From NCBI RefSeq assembly GCF_016802725.1, contig NC_052679.1, forward strand, positions 10,760,138 through 10,824,137: 64,000 nucleotides of DNA, given 5' to 3'. Origin of the DNA: Solenopsis invicta (Eukaryota; Arthropoda; Insecta; Hymenoptera; Formicidae). Below are positions 28,901 through 43,900 of the stretch, in pieces. How positions within the stretch are numbered: the stretch's first letter is position 1; each line of letters begins with the position of its first letter. Both the position numbers and the translations under genes were made by a program. The notes below the pieces were generated by a model. That model was not told the origin of the DNA. It searched no databases and saw only the letters and a list, made by a program, of their open reading frames with translations.

Positions 28901-31900
28901 AAAATATTTCATGCTCGCATATGAAACAATAATTACTAAATAAAATACATTTATTTTAATTTGATATTCATTTTTTATTAATATTGATTTTTTCTGTGTA
29001 TATTTTTGAATCAGTATTTCCCTAAAACGGCAAAACAGATAATTGCTGTATCATCAATTAATCATACTAATAAGAACAAGAAAAGCATGCAGACTTCTGC
29101 AAGACTACAAAATTACAGAAAGAATAGAGCAAACGTAGCCACAGGTATAAATCATAATAGACCTATAAAATTATATCAGACTAATAAATAGAGAGAAGAA
29201 ATAAAAGGAATATTCTTCTAATATCAAACAAACAGTCAAAAGTGTAAAAAGCATTAGAGTAAAACGCAAAGAGAATCATTACGAGACAACAATGAACAAG
29301 AAGACAGATTTTTCCCAAGTGATGAAAAATAGAAATGTCACAACTGACAAGACAGAAACGACGGAATACTTTATGAAAACTCAGCGGACGCAATATGATT
29401 TGTACGAATACAAAGAAACTATGAATAAAGATATAAAAGATACTTTGGATCAGATTTTAATCTTGGAAAAAGGCGTTACTTCTCCAATAGATAACGAAAG
29501 CTCTTACAATGAATCATACGATTACGAGAGATTCAAAATGGAATACGAACATCAATTGGAATATGACATAAAGGAAGGGAAGGTGTTAAATTACACCGAG
29601 ACGGAAGAATCGAATAACACACCGAAAAAAGTGTTGAAAAGAATAATGAATTTAAAACAACCCGAGAACTGTACGAAGGAGGAACTCAGCCAAATTGGAA
29701 TTAAAGCGATAGAGTGCCTTTTGTACGATTATCAGCGCATGAAGGATATAACAACTGCGAAAGTAGTTCTTTCGAGGACGTGGTTGGTTTTACGAATATG
29801 GATCTTCATTTATATTTGCTTGGCGATTCTCTGCTGGTGTCAACGAGGTAATTTTAGCTATTCTTGCATTACATCTTTTCTGAAGAAAAAAATAATATAT
29901 AGAGATTTCATATTGAAAATTACACACTATATTGCACTGTTGGACATTAATCGATTAATTTGTCAACTAAAATAATTGACTATAAATTTAAAAAGTACAT
30001 AATTATGATTAATATAATCAATTAATAAATTATAAAAACAAATTGATAAAGGGCTAATAAAAGTCAGGACGTTGATGTTGATGCACATAATTCTGAGTTT
30101 ATTTTAATATAATTTAAAAAGTTTGAACGTTTCGATCCTGTTTCGGGTTATTCTCAATAAAAAATAGGTCGTAAACAGAAGGCCTCCACTTCACATAGCG
30201 TAGTCGTTGTTGTTGGAAAGTCACAATCGGGTGGTTATCCGAGTGAAATTGAAAATTCTAAAAGTTGATGACCAACCACCAAATATACAATACAAGGATT
30301 AACAATCTGCAATGTTTTTTGTACTTACAACATGAAGCAAGGAACGGATACAGGGTACAAACGCAAGAATAAATTCATAAATAGATACATAATTAACATT
30401 GTCAGTGACACTGTGAAATAAAACTCTCTTAGAAGCATTGTACAAATACTTCTCGTTTGTGTCACAGTCAGAGCAATATTGCTTTCCGTTAGTAAGCAAT
30501 GCCGGCGATGGGATCAAACGATTAAAAATAAATATTCAAATAATGAGTCACAAAATTAAAGTCTTTCGAGGATACAAATGTAGGCCTAGTGTAAATATTT
30601 CGTGTCGGATTGTCTATTTAGCCCATTGTTTTGGCACTTAATATGTAGCATTTCAGGCGAAGACACACACATATGGAGTTTAATTAGTACCATAAATCCA
30701 CATAAGATAAAGAACACAAGAAGCACGTAAGATAAAGTACGAATACCGAACCGGTTATTACGGAGCACAGGATAAATAGTGACTATTTCAATTGAGACAA
30801 TGTTCTAATTTTAGATAAAGAACCTTTCTGGGGAAAACGCCTGATTTCTGAAATGCTACATATTAAGAGCCAAAACAATGGACTAAATAGACAATCCGAC
30901 ACGGAATATTTACACCATACCTACACTTGTATCCTTAAAAGATTTCAATTCTGTGACTCATTATTTGTATATTTATTTTCAACCGTTTGATCCCATCGCC
31001 GGCATTGCTTACTAACGGAAAGCAGTATTGCTCTGACTGTGACACAGACGAGAAGTATTTGTACAACGTTTCTAAGAGAGTTTTATTTCACAGTGTCACT
31101 GACAATGTTAATTGTGTATCTATTTACGAATTTATTCTTGCGCTTGTACCATGTATCCGTTCCTTGCTTCACATTGTAAGTACAAAAAAACATCGCAGAT
31201 TATTAATCCTTGTAATGTATATTTGGTGGTTGGTCATCACCCTTTAGAATTTTCAATTTCACTCGGATGACCACCCAATTGTGACTTTCCAACGACAACA
31301 CTACGTGAAGTGGAGACTTTCTGTTTACGACTGTTTTCTATTTTTCGCTGAGGATAACCCGAAACGGGGTCAAAACGTTCAAACTTTTTAAATTAAATTA
31401 AAATAAACTCAGAATTACATGCACCAACATCAGTGTCCTGACTCTCATTAGCTCTTTATCAATTTATTTAATTTTCGAAAGTCCTTCTAATTATTGTAAT
31501 TATTAAATTATAAAAAATTTTGTATAATTAAGTTTTCGCTTAAAGCAATCAACTAAAAATTAATGGTAAGCATAATCACGATTGATTTAATCAATTATTG
31601 AAATAACTTAATATCTTTTAATTGAAAAAATAATCATTAATTATTAATTTTAATTATTTAAAAAATTATATTTACAATTTTTACGAAACAAAATGATTAT
31701 GACCTTAATGTTTTTGTTATATAGAAAATATAGTTTTAAAAGCTCGGGAAAAAAACCGTTTTTTTTTTTCAATTTTTCCGCGGATTTTTTCGGTTTTTTT
31801 CCCAAGGATAGAAAAATTCAAAAAGTATCAGTTTTACGACATGATTTTTTAACTTTAGTTCACCATACTTATTTTCGAATCCGTAGTTTGCCATACTTCG

Positions 31901-34900
31901 TGAGATAGCTCAATTTTCCGTCTTATTACTTTCATACTAATTAAAGTTTTTAAGCTTGTATTATAAAAATTAAAAGTCTGTAGTCTAAATTTAATGTTTA
32001 TAAGATAATAGCAGGTCGAGAAAATAATTTAAATTTAAAGTAATTACATTTATAACAAAATATGTAGGAAAAAATAAACTATAAAACGAGACTACACTTC
32101 AGGAGTTCATTAACCTGGAATATAGAGAACTAAAGTTAGAAATCTGTGTTAATGAGAAATAACTACAGAATAGTCCATACAAAATTAGATTAATGTTAGT
32201 CTCTGTCTTTAAGTTTTTCTCAGACAGCATAAGAGAAAGAACGTTGGCTCTATGAGCTTGTGCGAGCAGTCGGTAAGCCATCTTTTGTAATCTCTTATGG
32301 TAAAATCTCTTATGGTAAAATTTCTTATGGTAATTGGAAAAATTATGATTCACATGTCTAAAGCTAATGCTGAGTTCATTTTATATGTATATATCTTCAC
32401 AATAACCGCTTGTGCAGAGAATATGTACAAAGTGCAGTTATACATTTAAACTCTATTATGTTACTACTGGAAATTTAGACTATGTTCTACAATAAAAATA
32501 GAAGAAGAAATAAAAATTTTAACAAAAAAATAAGATTACATAAACTTCCAAGATCATATTAATGTGATGAAAGACATTAACAATTAAGTAACGTGTCATT
32601 TATATAGTAAAAGCAGCAATTTTTTGCAAAAAAGCAATTTTTCCGAAAAAAAACCGGGAATTTTTCCGGTTTTTTTCCGGCGATTTGAAAAAAGCGGTTT
32701 TTTTAAAACTATAATAGAAAAAATAGTTAAATCAAAATATTCAGTCAATAAATTATTTTATTTAATATATTAATTAGTGCTCTTCAGCTATCAATCAATG
32801 CTGTAAATTAGACTAAAATAAACGATTAATAATTAACAATAAATTTTTATTCAACAGTATTTTCAATCAATCGAATTATCGCAATTTATTTTAATCAACG
32901 CATTTTTAATAAAAAATTTAATTATTTTATTTAAATTATTTCAATGCACTAAAAATTTTAATCGTTCATTATAATCAATAACTAATTTTTAGTCATAAAA
33001 ATTAATAGATAAATTAATTAAATTTTACCTAACATTAATTTTAGGATGGTGTTGCTGTTGTTTCCGTTGTAAATTTTGCTTTCCGCGAAAAAGGATTATA
33101 CTTGTTAAACAATATTATACAATGAATCCACCTGGCGTTTTCATGAAGGATTTCAAAAAGAAGAAAGATGTGAAGAAAGAGGAACCTATTAGATATGGAG
33201 CTACTAAATATGAATACGATGCCTACAAGACTCTTGAAACTGCAATAAGAAATATATGAATGTTAATGCATTTGCGTTTTATCTGCTAACGGGTTTATAC
33301 ATACCATGGTAGGAAATAGAAATGTGATTTTAAAATATGCTTTGTTGTAAAAGATAGTTATTTGTGTCTATATTAAGAATTCCTAGCCCAAAACTTCGAA
33401 CACTTCTGAATTTTTTCAAAAATTAACAATAAATAAAACTTTTGAAATCATTGGATCGATTAATTACTTGATGAAAAAATAAATCTCAGGGAGAAAAGAA
33501 AAAAAAAAATAAGTACCGCAGTGTTCCAGAACCAATAAATACAGTTCAGATTATGTAATGCATTTTCTTCATTTCAAACAGTAGCGTTAATTAATATTCG
33601 AGAATTTCAAATTCGCATTAATATATTAGAATTATTAAATGTATAAATAAATAATCCGCTATTTTTTTATAAAATTCAGTATTTATTGTCAATACCTACT
33701 AAATTTTAATTCAGTGCTGAACGTAATTTTTGTTATTTTTCAATATTTTCCATTATGATTCAGGCAAGTTATGGATTCCAGATTGATAAAAAAATTTAGT
33801 AATTTTGTGTAAATAATTCACGTCTTTTTACTTTTTCAATGTTTCTAAAATTTTTTTGTTAAACAAAGTATACTACACCAAACAAAATAAATAATAATCC
33901 ATGGATCTATATCCAATGAATATATCGAATATGATAAAATATTTCAATCAAGTTGCAATAGTGTGTCTTTGTTCAATTTTGTCATACAAGGCCAAAAATT
34001 GTCATGCAGCAATTTGATTGGGAGACGACCTTTTCTTATCTCATCGTCAGTTATACATTAGATACATTTGAATGAGATGCTTCACCTTGACATATTCTCG
34101 TTGAATATAGCGCCCTTATATATATATATGTTTTGTTCGATGCAACACGCTTTCTAATAAAAAATTTATAAAAGTCAAAGTAAAAAAGTAGTTTGGTGAA
34201 TTCATCACAAGACCAAACTTTTATTGAGCTGGAATTCATCATTTGCCTAAAACATGAAGAAAAGTATTGAAAAATAATAGAGATTACTTTCGTGATTAAA
34301 CTATATCGGTATGTTTCGATAATATTGAATTTAAAAAAATAGTAGATTATTTATTTGTACATTTAATAAATTACATTTATATATATTAAAAGTTTTAATC
34401 CTATTATTATATTATAATAACTTAACTTTTTTTACCTTTTCCTAAAATCTATTATCCTTTCAAATAGTTCATTGATCCAATAACATAAAAATTTCTTTGC
34501 TATTAATTCTTGAAAAAAAAACTAAGGGGTACTTGAAGTTAAAATTTGGAATTTTAAAATAGGGATGAAAAACTATCTTTTGAAATAAATCACATTTAAA
34601 AAAGACCATTTCTACTTACAACCTTCTCTTTGTGAAGAAAAAGCTATTTTAACTTGACTTAATTCAATTAAATTTTTTCAGTTGAAGTATTTAGTTTAAA
34701 TATTTAAAAAATATAAACATATCAACTATCAAAATACATAAAATTCTATGACCTTTAGTTCATACATATTTTTATTTTTTATATTTATACTTAACTTAAT
34801 TTTTTTAAACAAGAATCGCCTTCAACGATTGTAGCTGGATCACCCAAATAAATATAAACACTAAGATCTAGCTATAACCGTTAAAGGCGTTCTTGTTTAA

Positions 34901-37900
34901 TTTGTGTTGTCACATTATCAGTCGAATATTTCTCTATTCTAATTTTTTTGTTTGTATATACTTAACTTAGTTTATGTTAATGTTTATACATTTAAGTTAA
35001 CCCTCCGTGTATTAACTCATATTGACCCCAACGATTTTACCCATTTTCTCGAATCTATCTCAAATTCGGACATGTAACAAAAAAAATAAAACAAAAAACG
35101 TTTTTGATTATACAATTTTACAATCGTATTTCTAAATGTTGAATGTATCAGAGCTTTTTAGAAAACAAACCCTTTGAAAAACAACACCGTTTATCCATGA
35201 CCCACGAAGTCTGACTAATGTCTATTTTCATCAATGTAGATTAACTTTGATCTTGACTTAACTTATTCTGTATCTTTTTCTAATTTTTAAACTAGAAAAA
35301 GATAAAGGCTAAGTTAAACCGAGATTAAAGACAATTAAAGATGATTTACGTTAATAAAAATAGATGCAACAGTGAAAAATAGGGTAATCTGCAAAATGTT
35401 AAATGTATAAATATTCAAACTGAAGAAATTTAATTAAAATTTAATTAAAAAATTTAATCAAGTTAACATTTTTTCGCAGAGTATAATTCAGAACAAATTA
35501 AATTCAGATGTTTATTGACTTATTTATTAGTCAAATTTTATTGACTAGTAGTCGCTTTTGATAGAAGTAGTAAAAATATTTTCCTGGACGTACAAGTGAA
35601 TGTTTATATTTATGAATAGTAAACATGCTCACATTCAATTAATTATAATTATATTTAATGTTATAATTATATCCAATTTTAATTTGATGTTACTTGTTTG
35701 TGCAAGCATTTCAACTATCAAAATGTTTCTTCAATGTAAAATAAATCTCATTTTAATTTCTACAGAAAAAGAAAATATAAAAAATTATTACACAAATTAG
35801 AAGTTTACAATTAACTGATGGAAAGGTTAAAGGAACAGTCATACCAGAATCTCAGTGCTTAATATTTCTTATGTGATTTTATATACTTTTTTCTAATCAA
35901 ATACAATTTTTAAGTTGCATCAGAAAAGTAATATCACAATTGATAATTTAATAATATTGATGCTAATATGCATAATTTATCATATTATTATTAATAAGCT
36001 TAATTCAAACTTACAAGAGTGTAGATTTTTTGTGAGAAATCCTTTCAGCTTTAGAATGAGCCCAGAAAGAAGTTGCTATCTTTACTTTTGGCAGATATGA
36101 GTTTTTGAAAAAACAAAACATAAATGTTCTATCGAAAAGATTAAGATTCTTGCTATGACCGTTTCTTAGCCTTTCTCTTTATTTAATTATATTATACACG
36201 TTAAGATCTTATTTCAATTAAAAGTTCATACTTTTTGGAAAAAATGGTTTGCATTATTTACATAAAGTGATTACCTCAATTACTTCTCGTGCTTTCTGAA
36301 AATCGCCCTTCCACAAACAGTGCAAGATCAGACTTTCCCTCGAAGCCAACATTAAACTGATCAAAGACAGTCTGTTTCTCGTTGAATTATAATCTGATGC
36401 TGCCGCGGTGTGCCTGGAGTGTTTTCTGCGTTTACTACCGCCCAACAAACTGGACTCCGAGCTGCTGTCAGATTTAACTTTAGTCTCGTCCGAGGTGTTG
36501 TCTCCCTTATAAAAAAACGTGTCTCCCTTGCGATGCAAAATTGCTCGGTTGATGCTTGGTTTTTGAAAGACTGAAAATTCCAATTTATTTATAACGGAGG
36601 AATTGTCAAACTCGTCCGACGGAGCACCAACATCTTCAACGAAATGAGGTCCCAAATAAAATTTCAGTCTCCAACGAGTGTCCGTTAATGCCAACGTAAG
36701 AGTGGACACGTTTTCGCGAAGTCGTTGCGTCTCTTCGCATTCAGGCACTTCATATAATTCATCAATCTCCTCTTTTGTAATCGAAGTACTCTTCCATAAA
36801 TAATACAGCATATCTCTCACAGCGTAATTATTAGCTATGAAGCCCGATCTCTCATATTCCATTGAACTATGAGTATTGCAGTCGTTATCTTTAGAATTGG
36901 GATTCGTAACGTTGAGATCATCATAACGTAAAAATAATAAGGAAAAAATGCTCTCTATCGTCTCTATCCTTAATGATAGTGGGAACAAAGATGACAAGTG
37001 TGATACCATTCTAGTAAAATATTTAGTAATCTGTCTGTATTCCGTATTATAAGATTCACATAAAAAAATAGCTTTCAAGGCGCTTATTGTGCAGCAATAC
37101 GCTTGAAAACTTGCGGATTGAGTCGGAGTGGTCTCTTCCAGTAGATCTTGAATGTCGCCGTGATCTTGATCGTGAATATTTGTCGTGAATTTCAAGACAA
37201 AAAGTACATTGTGTTTTTGCAAAAGGGACAAAATTTGTTTCACAGATGCTATCTGTTCGATTGCATCAAACTGCAAATTTTTAGATTCTTTGGTATCTAA
37301 TTTCACATTTGTTAAGTGTCTCTTCTTCCACTGTAAAATATATACTACAATTCTAATGTGGTTTTTTAAGAGCGTGTATAATCCATTTAAGTCATAATCG
37401 TTGCATAGATCAAGATAACATTTCTCCAAGAGGAAATCGATAGATTCGCAGATAGCAATACCATTGTTGTAGCTTTCACTGGTGTTAAATATTTCTTGCG
37501 GACATTCGCTTAGTGCTTTAAATAATAACACTGGATATAATCTCTTTAATAAGTCGCATGATAATAGTAATTCGACTTCGCTGTATTTTCCTTTTGTTGT
37601 TAAAATGTAACATATGTCCTGTAACATACACAAATTCCGATAGTAATAAATATGTACCCTGCCTGCATAAAACAAAATAAATACATCATTGTGACGTGCT
37701 AACTCGTCGTAGGTCATCGTAGCGACGTCTTAAATAGTTTGAAATGTAAATGAGATGTCGCTATCATGTAACTAACAGCTAAATTTCTAGTGATAGAAAT
37801 GGTCGATCAATTTCAAGAAGTTAAGATTGGTTTTTACTGTATTATATACATAAAATATTTACCAAGCAAAAGATATATTCGGTTTAAACATGATTAATTA

Positions 37901-40900
37901 AATTCGATTAAAACATGATTAATTAAATAATTAAAATATTCAAATTATTTAGTTACATCTTATTGTAAGTAAATTCAAATGTATAGTATATTGAATAATT
38001 AAGCAAAATTAAAATTACTTTATCGTTAAAAATTATATTTTATTACAATCTTATTTAGCTCGTTTTACGATTTTAACTTTTTTTTTACTTTTTTAAAACA
38101 CATTTTTTTTTTATAATTTCCAGAATATTTATAAATATTTATGATAAATGTTTTATGCTATCTAAATAAAAGAAAGTTTAAAGTTTGAAACTTACCAAAA
38201 TATCATTCAACCAATGTGACTTTCTCACACTTGTTCTTTTAAGTAACTCCCATTTACATAGAAAAATTTCAGAGTCTTCTGTTAATTTAAATATACCTTC
38301 ACTTATTTTATATGCCATGAGTAAACTAGTGGCGCTTTCAAAACACGCGTGTGTCTTATCCCAAAGCGAAACCCATTCATATAACAGTTTCTCATTTTTC
38401 CTCGAGTATAATGCAAGTTCAATATCCTTAATATAATGCGATTTCGAAAGAGTAGGACAAACTGTCTTTAGAAATTCAATTTCCGCATTCGCATCTATAT
38501 TTATTTTTGACAAAAGTTGTAGAGCCGTTCGTAAAAAATTGTCACAAATAGCTGAATCAATTTCAGAAGGCGAATTATTTGTTGCGTAGTTTGAGTACCA
38601 GCTTCTCCCAGCTGGAATGCGGTCTAGACACAACTTCAGAGTAGAAAAATAAATATTCTGTAGATAACTAATAATATCGTGTTCATTTAAAACCACAGAT
38701 AATTTGTTTATAATCCAGCATACGATTTCTGTATCAATAAATATGTTATCCTTTAGAAGTGTAAGGATCCGCTGAAATATAATACTTGAAGTATATTTTG
38801 CACTAGATTCCGTGCTAGTTCCCTGAAAAAATTCTAACAATTCCTGGAAAATAATATTTTTATTTTTAGAAATGAAAATAATACAATGTTGCAAAATATA
38901 AATTATGCTAACTAATTTAGATTTAAGCCCAATTTAAGATTTAAGAGATTTTGAATAAAGAGCTTTGAAATAAGCCAACAAAGTTATGGGAGAAATAAAG
39001 AGTATTTTGAAAAAAACCTCAATTAATACTATAAAAAAACTATAAAGTCTTGTTTAGAATATCTTTTTAAAATTTCGCATTATTTTTTTTGATAATTTTC
39101 TTGAAATTAAAGCTTTACACATTTGAGTTGATTTATTACTTAAAGAAGTTATCCAACAAACAAAAATAAATTGAAATAAACGGATAGTAATGAATTCATT
39201 TTCAAATTCGTCCTTTACATTTTTCGAGTCCATTTAAATTCAATATAATATAACATAGATATGATAACATCCGAATTCAACATAATGAATAGTTCATTTC
39301 GTATTTCAATTTATTTGAGTCCATTTAAATCCAAAAATACTCTAGAACTCTAAAGCGCAAACTCGGATAAATTAAAATAAGTTGCAATTTTTAATTTATC
39401 AGAATTTATTTTTATTTGCTAGGGTATCCAATCTTTTGATAAATATTTACTATACGGGAAGCGATAATCTTAATTTCTTGACATATACATATTATGACAC
39501 CTAAGAGACTTTTAGAACATTTTAGCCGTCGCTCGTCACATCTCAGAAAATGAATCAAAAATATTAGAAATAAATTTATTTCGACATTTTTGAATTTGCG
39601 CTTCAGATTTTTCGAATCCATCTAAATCCAAAAATAATATAATATAGATATAAATATATTCAAATTCAACATGATGAATAGCTTATTTCAATTCATTTGA
39701 ATAAAAAAATAATATAATAAAGATATGAATCCATCCGAATTTAAAATGATGAGTAGCGCAATTCGTATTTCAATCCACTTGAGTCCATTCAAATCCTACA
39801 ATACTCCAAGATTTTAAAGCGCGAACTCAAATAAATTAAAATAGATTGAAACTTTTAATTCAATTTTCTGAGTCGTTAAAAAGTTATTAATCATCAAAGA
39901 TTAAATATTATACTTAATACATTATAAGTAATTCGTTTTCATTTGAATTTCCTTAATATATCGATATGAGCAAACAGAAGTAGATTGAAATAGATAGAAA
40001 TAGATTCGTGTAGTTATTGCCAAATCCAAATTTTTGATTTTTTGAATTTATTTCAATCCAATTAAAGTTTAAAAATATTTTGAATCCATTTTAATCTACA
40101 AAGTAGGATTGAAACTATGGAATTTACATTTTTTCAATTCAAAAGAAGTTTTTGCGGGCACACACTCCATTTTAATTGAATAGAATTAAAATGGCTATTT
40201 CAATAAAAAAAGGATTCGAGTTTTAAATGTTTTTGTCCATAATATGGGTTTGAAAGAAGGTATTATTTGTTTCAAACAAAATAAAACAAAGGTCAAGGCT
40301 CTTATAAATAAATTAAAATTAGGAATTAATGAGCTCAAGAGCCACACAGGATGTCAGACGCAAATAAATAAATCACAGCATAAATTCAATGTCAAGCAAA
40401 CGTTTCAACCTTTAATGACGGTCTTCTTCAGTACAGATTTACAAGTCTATAAAACAACAAATTGATCGCATTAATTAAGATATGAATTTATCGAAATAAA
40501 TAAATAAAGATCAAAAATAAAAAATAAAAACAAGTTACCGAATAAATAGAGATTGTGCAAAACCGCGATTACGTCTTATTATATTAAGACGTTGAAAGAA
40601 GATGTACATCTTAATTAGTGCGATCAATTTGTTGTTTTATAGACTTGTAAATCTCTACTAAAGAAAACCATCATTAAAGGTCAAAATGTTTGCTTGACAT
40701 TGGATTTATGCTGTGATTTATTTATTTGCGTCTGACATCCTGCGTAGTTCTTGAGCTCATTATTTCCTAATTTTGTATTATTTGTTTCAATCAAAACAAA
40801 ATTCGCATGTCATAAATCTATTTTAATTCGTAACACAGGATTGAATTAAAATCAGTCTTATCTCATCGTCAGTAAAAAATTTTTCATGTATAATGATTGC

Positions 40901-43900
40901 ACATAATTTTATGTAGTCATTATATGTATATAATCGTACACAATCGTACATAATTATGTACGATAATATAATATTGTATATAATTATATGTATATAAAAA
41001 TCATGCATAATTATATATAATTATATATAACTATATACATTATAATTTTAAATTAATTAATTATATATTAATTATAAATTTTTTCTTTATTTTAAAGAAA
41101 AATTTTTAAATAATAAGTTATTATTTTTATTACCTAAGTTTTAGTCATTATTTTGAAGATGACAATGTCAAAAGCTTCTTTATTAAAAAATATACATGAA
41201 TAACGATCACATAATGTTATTTCATTTTTCTTAAACTAGAAAACCTTTTTAAATTTCAAATTGGGACGATATAAAAATATGTTCCTTAAATTTGTGTATT
41301 TAACATATTGCAAGAAAAATCAAATTAGTTTTGCATTTAAGAAAAATACCTTGTATAAACAGTCTGGTATATTGCCACACAGCTCTATTGCACTTTTCAT
41401 TTGTATGCAGTCGAACTGTGCTTGAATATTGCACTGTATATCACAATCGACGCTAGACGACTTGCTGTTTATAAGTTTCCATAGCAATACATAGGCGATC
41501 CATTGATATTGTTCCTCATTTGGAGAATATCTATAAACACATATTTGTAAAATATAAAAATAATTTCTATACATTTCTATAATTAATTTACACAAATATA
41601 ATAATTAATTCTATTTAGGATTAATTATCCTCCTTATAGAAAATGCAATAAAAGATATAATGTTAGAGTATCGGTAGTTCCCAAATTAAAGGGTATCGGT
41701 ACTTCCCTAATATTCTAATTTTTTATTGCATTCTTTTGTAGTCAATTTCGAGAGCTTTTCAAAACAATATAAATAAGTTAATTTTTGTTAAGTACTTTCT
41801 GAGTTATGACGCTTGAAAGTTACAGTAAACTGTAACTTTCAAGCCTCACAATTCGGAAAGTACTTAAAAAAATAAACTTGTTTATAGTGTTTTGGGAAGC
41901 TCTTGACATCAGCTATTAGATTCTGGAATCAAAAATAGACTGTCCCATTTAAAAAAATTAATGTGATTTTGATGTGACCTTGGCGACACCATCCAAGGTC
42001 AAACTGACAAGATCAATAAATAGATCTTTTGAAACCTTACAACTTTTAAAGTAGAAAGATATTTGACGTTATTAAAACAACACAACTTGAATGCCTTCTA
42101 CGGTCGCAACTAGATCTTCATGCTAATTTTTATTTATGATTTTATATACCTTCCTCAAATTCAATAAACTGCGCGCCAAATTGTTTTTTCAGTCATAACA
42201 CAGCTCTACATTGAACAAAATTAAGTAATATCACGTACTATTAAAATTGAAATTAATATTAACCCTTTACTCCCTGAAAAACTGTAAAAAATTTATTGCA
42301 AAAAATATCACCTCAGCCAGGGTTCTCAAATTTGGGACCTCCCGAATCTTCGGTACGGGTGTCTTAGCCAACTCGACTACTGAAGCTGTAATGATATTTC
42401 TTGCAATAATCGACTATGCCCAGTCAGAAATAGTTCCTCAAAACAATATCGTTTAGACATCGTTAAGATCGATTCGAAACTTACGTCGAAATTATAACAT
42501 TTTCGAGTAAACAAAAATTGCGTATGTAAAGAGTATAACGGAAGTTTCATACATTTTTTAATATTTCTGGAATGTATATGTAATAATCTTATATTCTAGA
42601 AAAATTTGTTTAAAAATCGAATCGATATCGATTCGACATCGATTCGACAATGCAATGATGCAAAAAGAAAATTAACTAATTGCATTTCTAGTTTTTCATC
42701 GTTCATTTTTATTATTTATTACATGAAAGAAAAGTAAAATGATTTTCGCATGTAATGATTAATAGAATCAACGTCATTCGACATCGATTTAAACAATAAT
42801 TTTATTAGTTATCTGAAATTTTTTTTAGAATTTTTATATAAATTGGAACACTTTAGAAATATTGCGAAATCCATATTTTTCTCCGAATTTTTCATATATG
42901 TGTATTTTTAAATATTCTAAAGTTTACATTAAAAAATCTTAGAACTATTCTAAAAAATATGTTATACAGAAAATCAGAAAAATTCCAAGAAAAGTTTTTA
43001 TCGGAGTATATAAATTTGTCTCAGATTTTTAAATATAATTTTCAAAATTTTTAGGTATTTTTTAGTCATTTCCAGAATTTTTCAAAATTTCTGTAATATT
43101 TTATAGTTTTTAGAAAATTTATTAGTTTTTTAATAGAATATTAGAATATTTCAGAATTTATGCATACATAAAAAATTTAAAGAAAAAACTTAATTAGTTA
43201 ATTAGTTAATATTTTTGAAAAATGTTCTGTAATTTGTATAAAAAGTATATCTCAGACAAATTTTTATCAGCAATAGAGCTAATGATGTCTTTCTTTTCAA
43301 ACCGATTTTTCTAGTTTTATCTTTTTTGTATACCAAAGTTATTACATGCGTTTATAAACTATATATTTTTCTTTCATTTTCTTCGTTTATTTTGAAATAG
43401 AATTGTTGCAACATAAAATACCTTCTGTGTTTGATCAAATTAACCAAAGCATGTGTACTCCGATTAGATAATCTTAATCAAATAATCGATTTTTAATAAA
43501 GCGATAAAAATAAAGCAATTTTTGAAAAAATAAATTTAATCAAAAGTGTTATTATCTTAAATACACAAAAATAAAAAAAAAATTACCTTTAACAATAATC
43601 CTAATTCGAACCAATATCGAAACAATCTCAATTTTTCAATTATTCTAGTCAGAAATAATTCTTTAAAAAGAAAAAATTAATTATTTTTTCGTGTTTGACG
43701 GGATGTTCTCGGAAAATATCAAAATAGCTCCTCAAAACGATATCGTTTCAATGTCAAATGAAATCGAAAATTACTCGAAATTGGAGTCAAAAATCCATCA
43801 AAATTAATAAAAATTTCGAAAATTTTCGACTTGCATTTTCGACATCGAAACAACATCGTTTCGAGGAACTATTTCTGACTGGGTAAGTTAGAACGCTTTT

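Noticed and set aside
30299..31247. Mirror open frames of 60-86 codons in the 1.4-kb foldback
   Set aside because: The same short sequence appears once per arm, with no known domain and no start context; probably chance or a dead fragment.
37619..37735. Longer start of exon 4 (open frame back to an ATG at 37717)
   Set aside because: Neither upstream AG gives the phase needed after exon 3; the acceptor at 37619 does.
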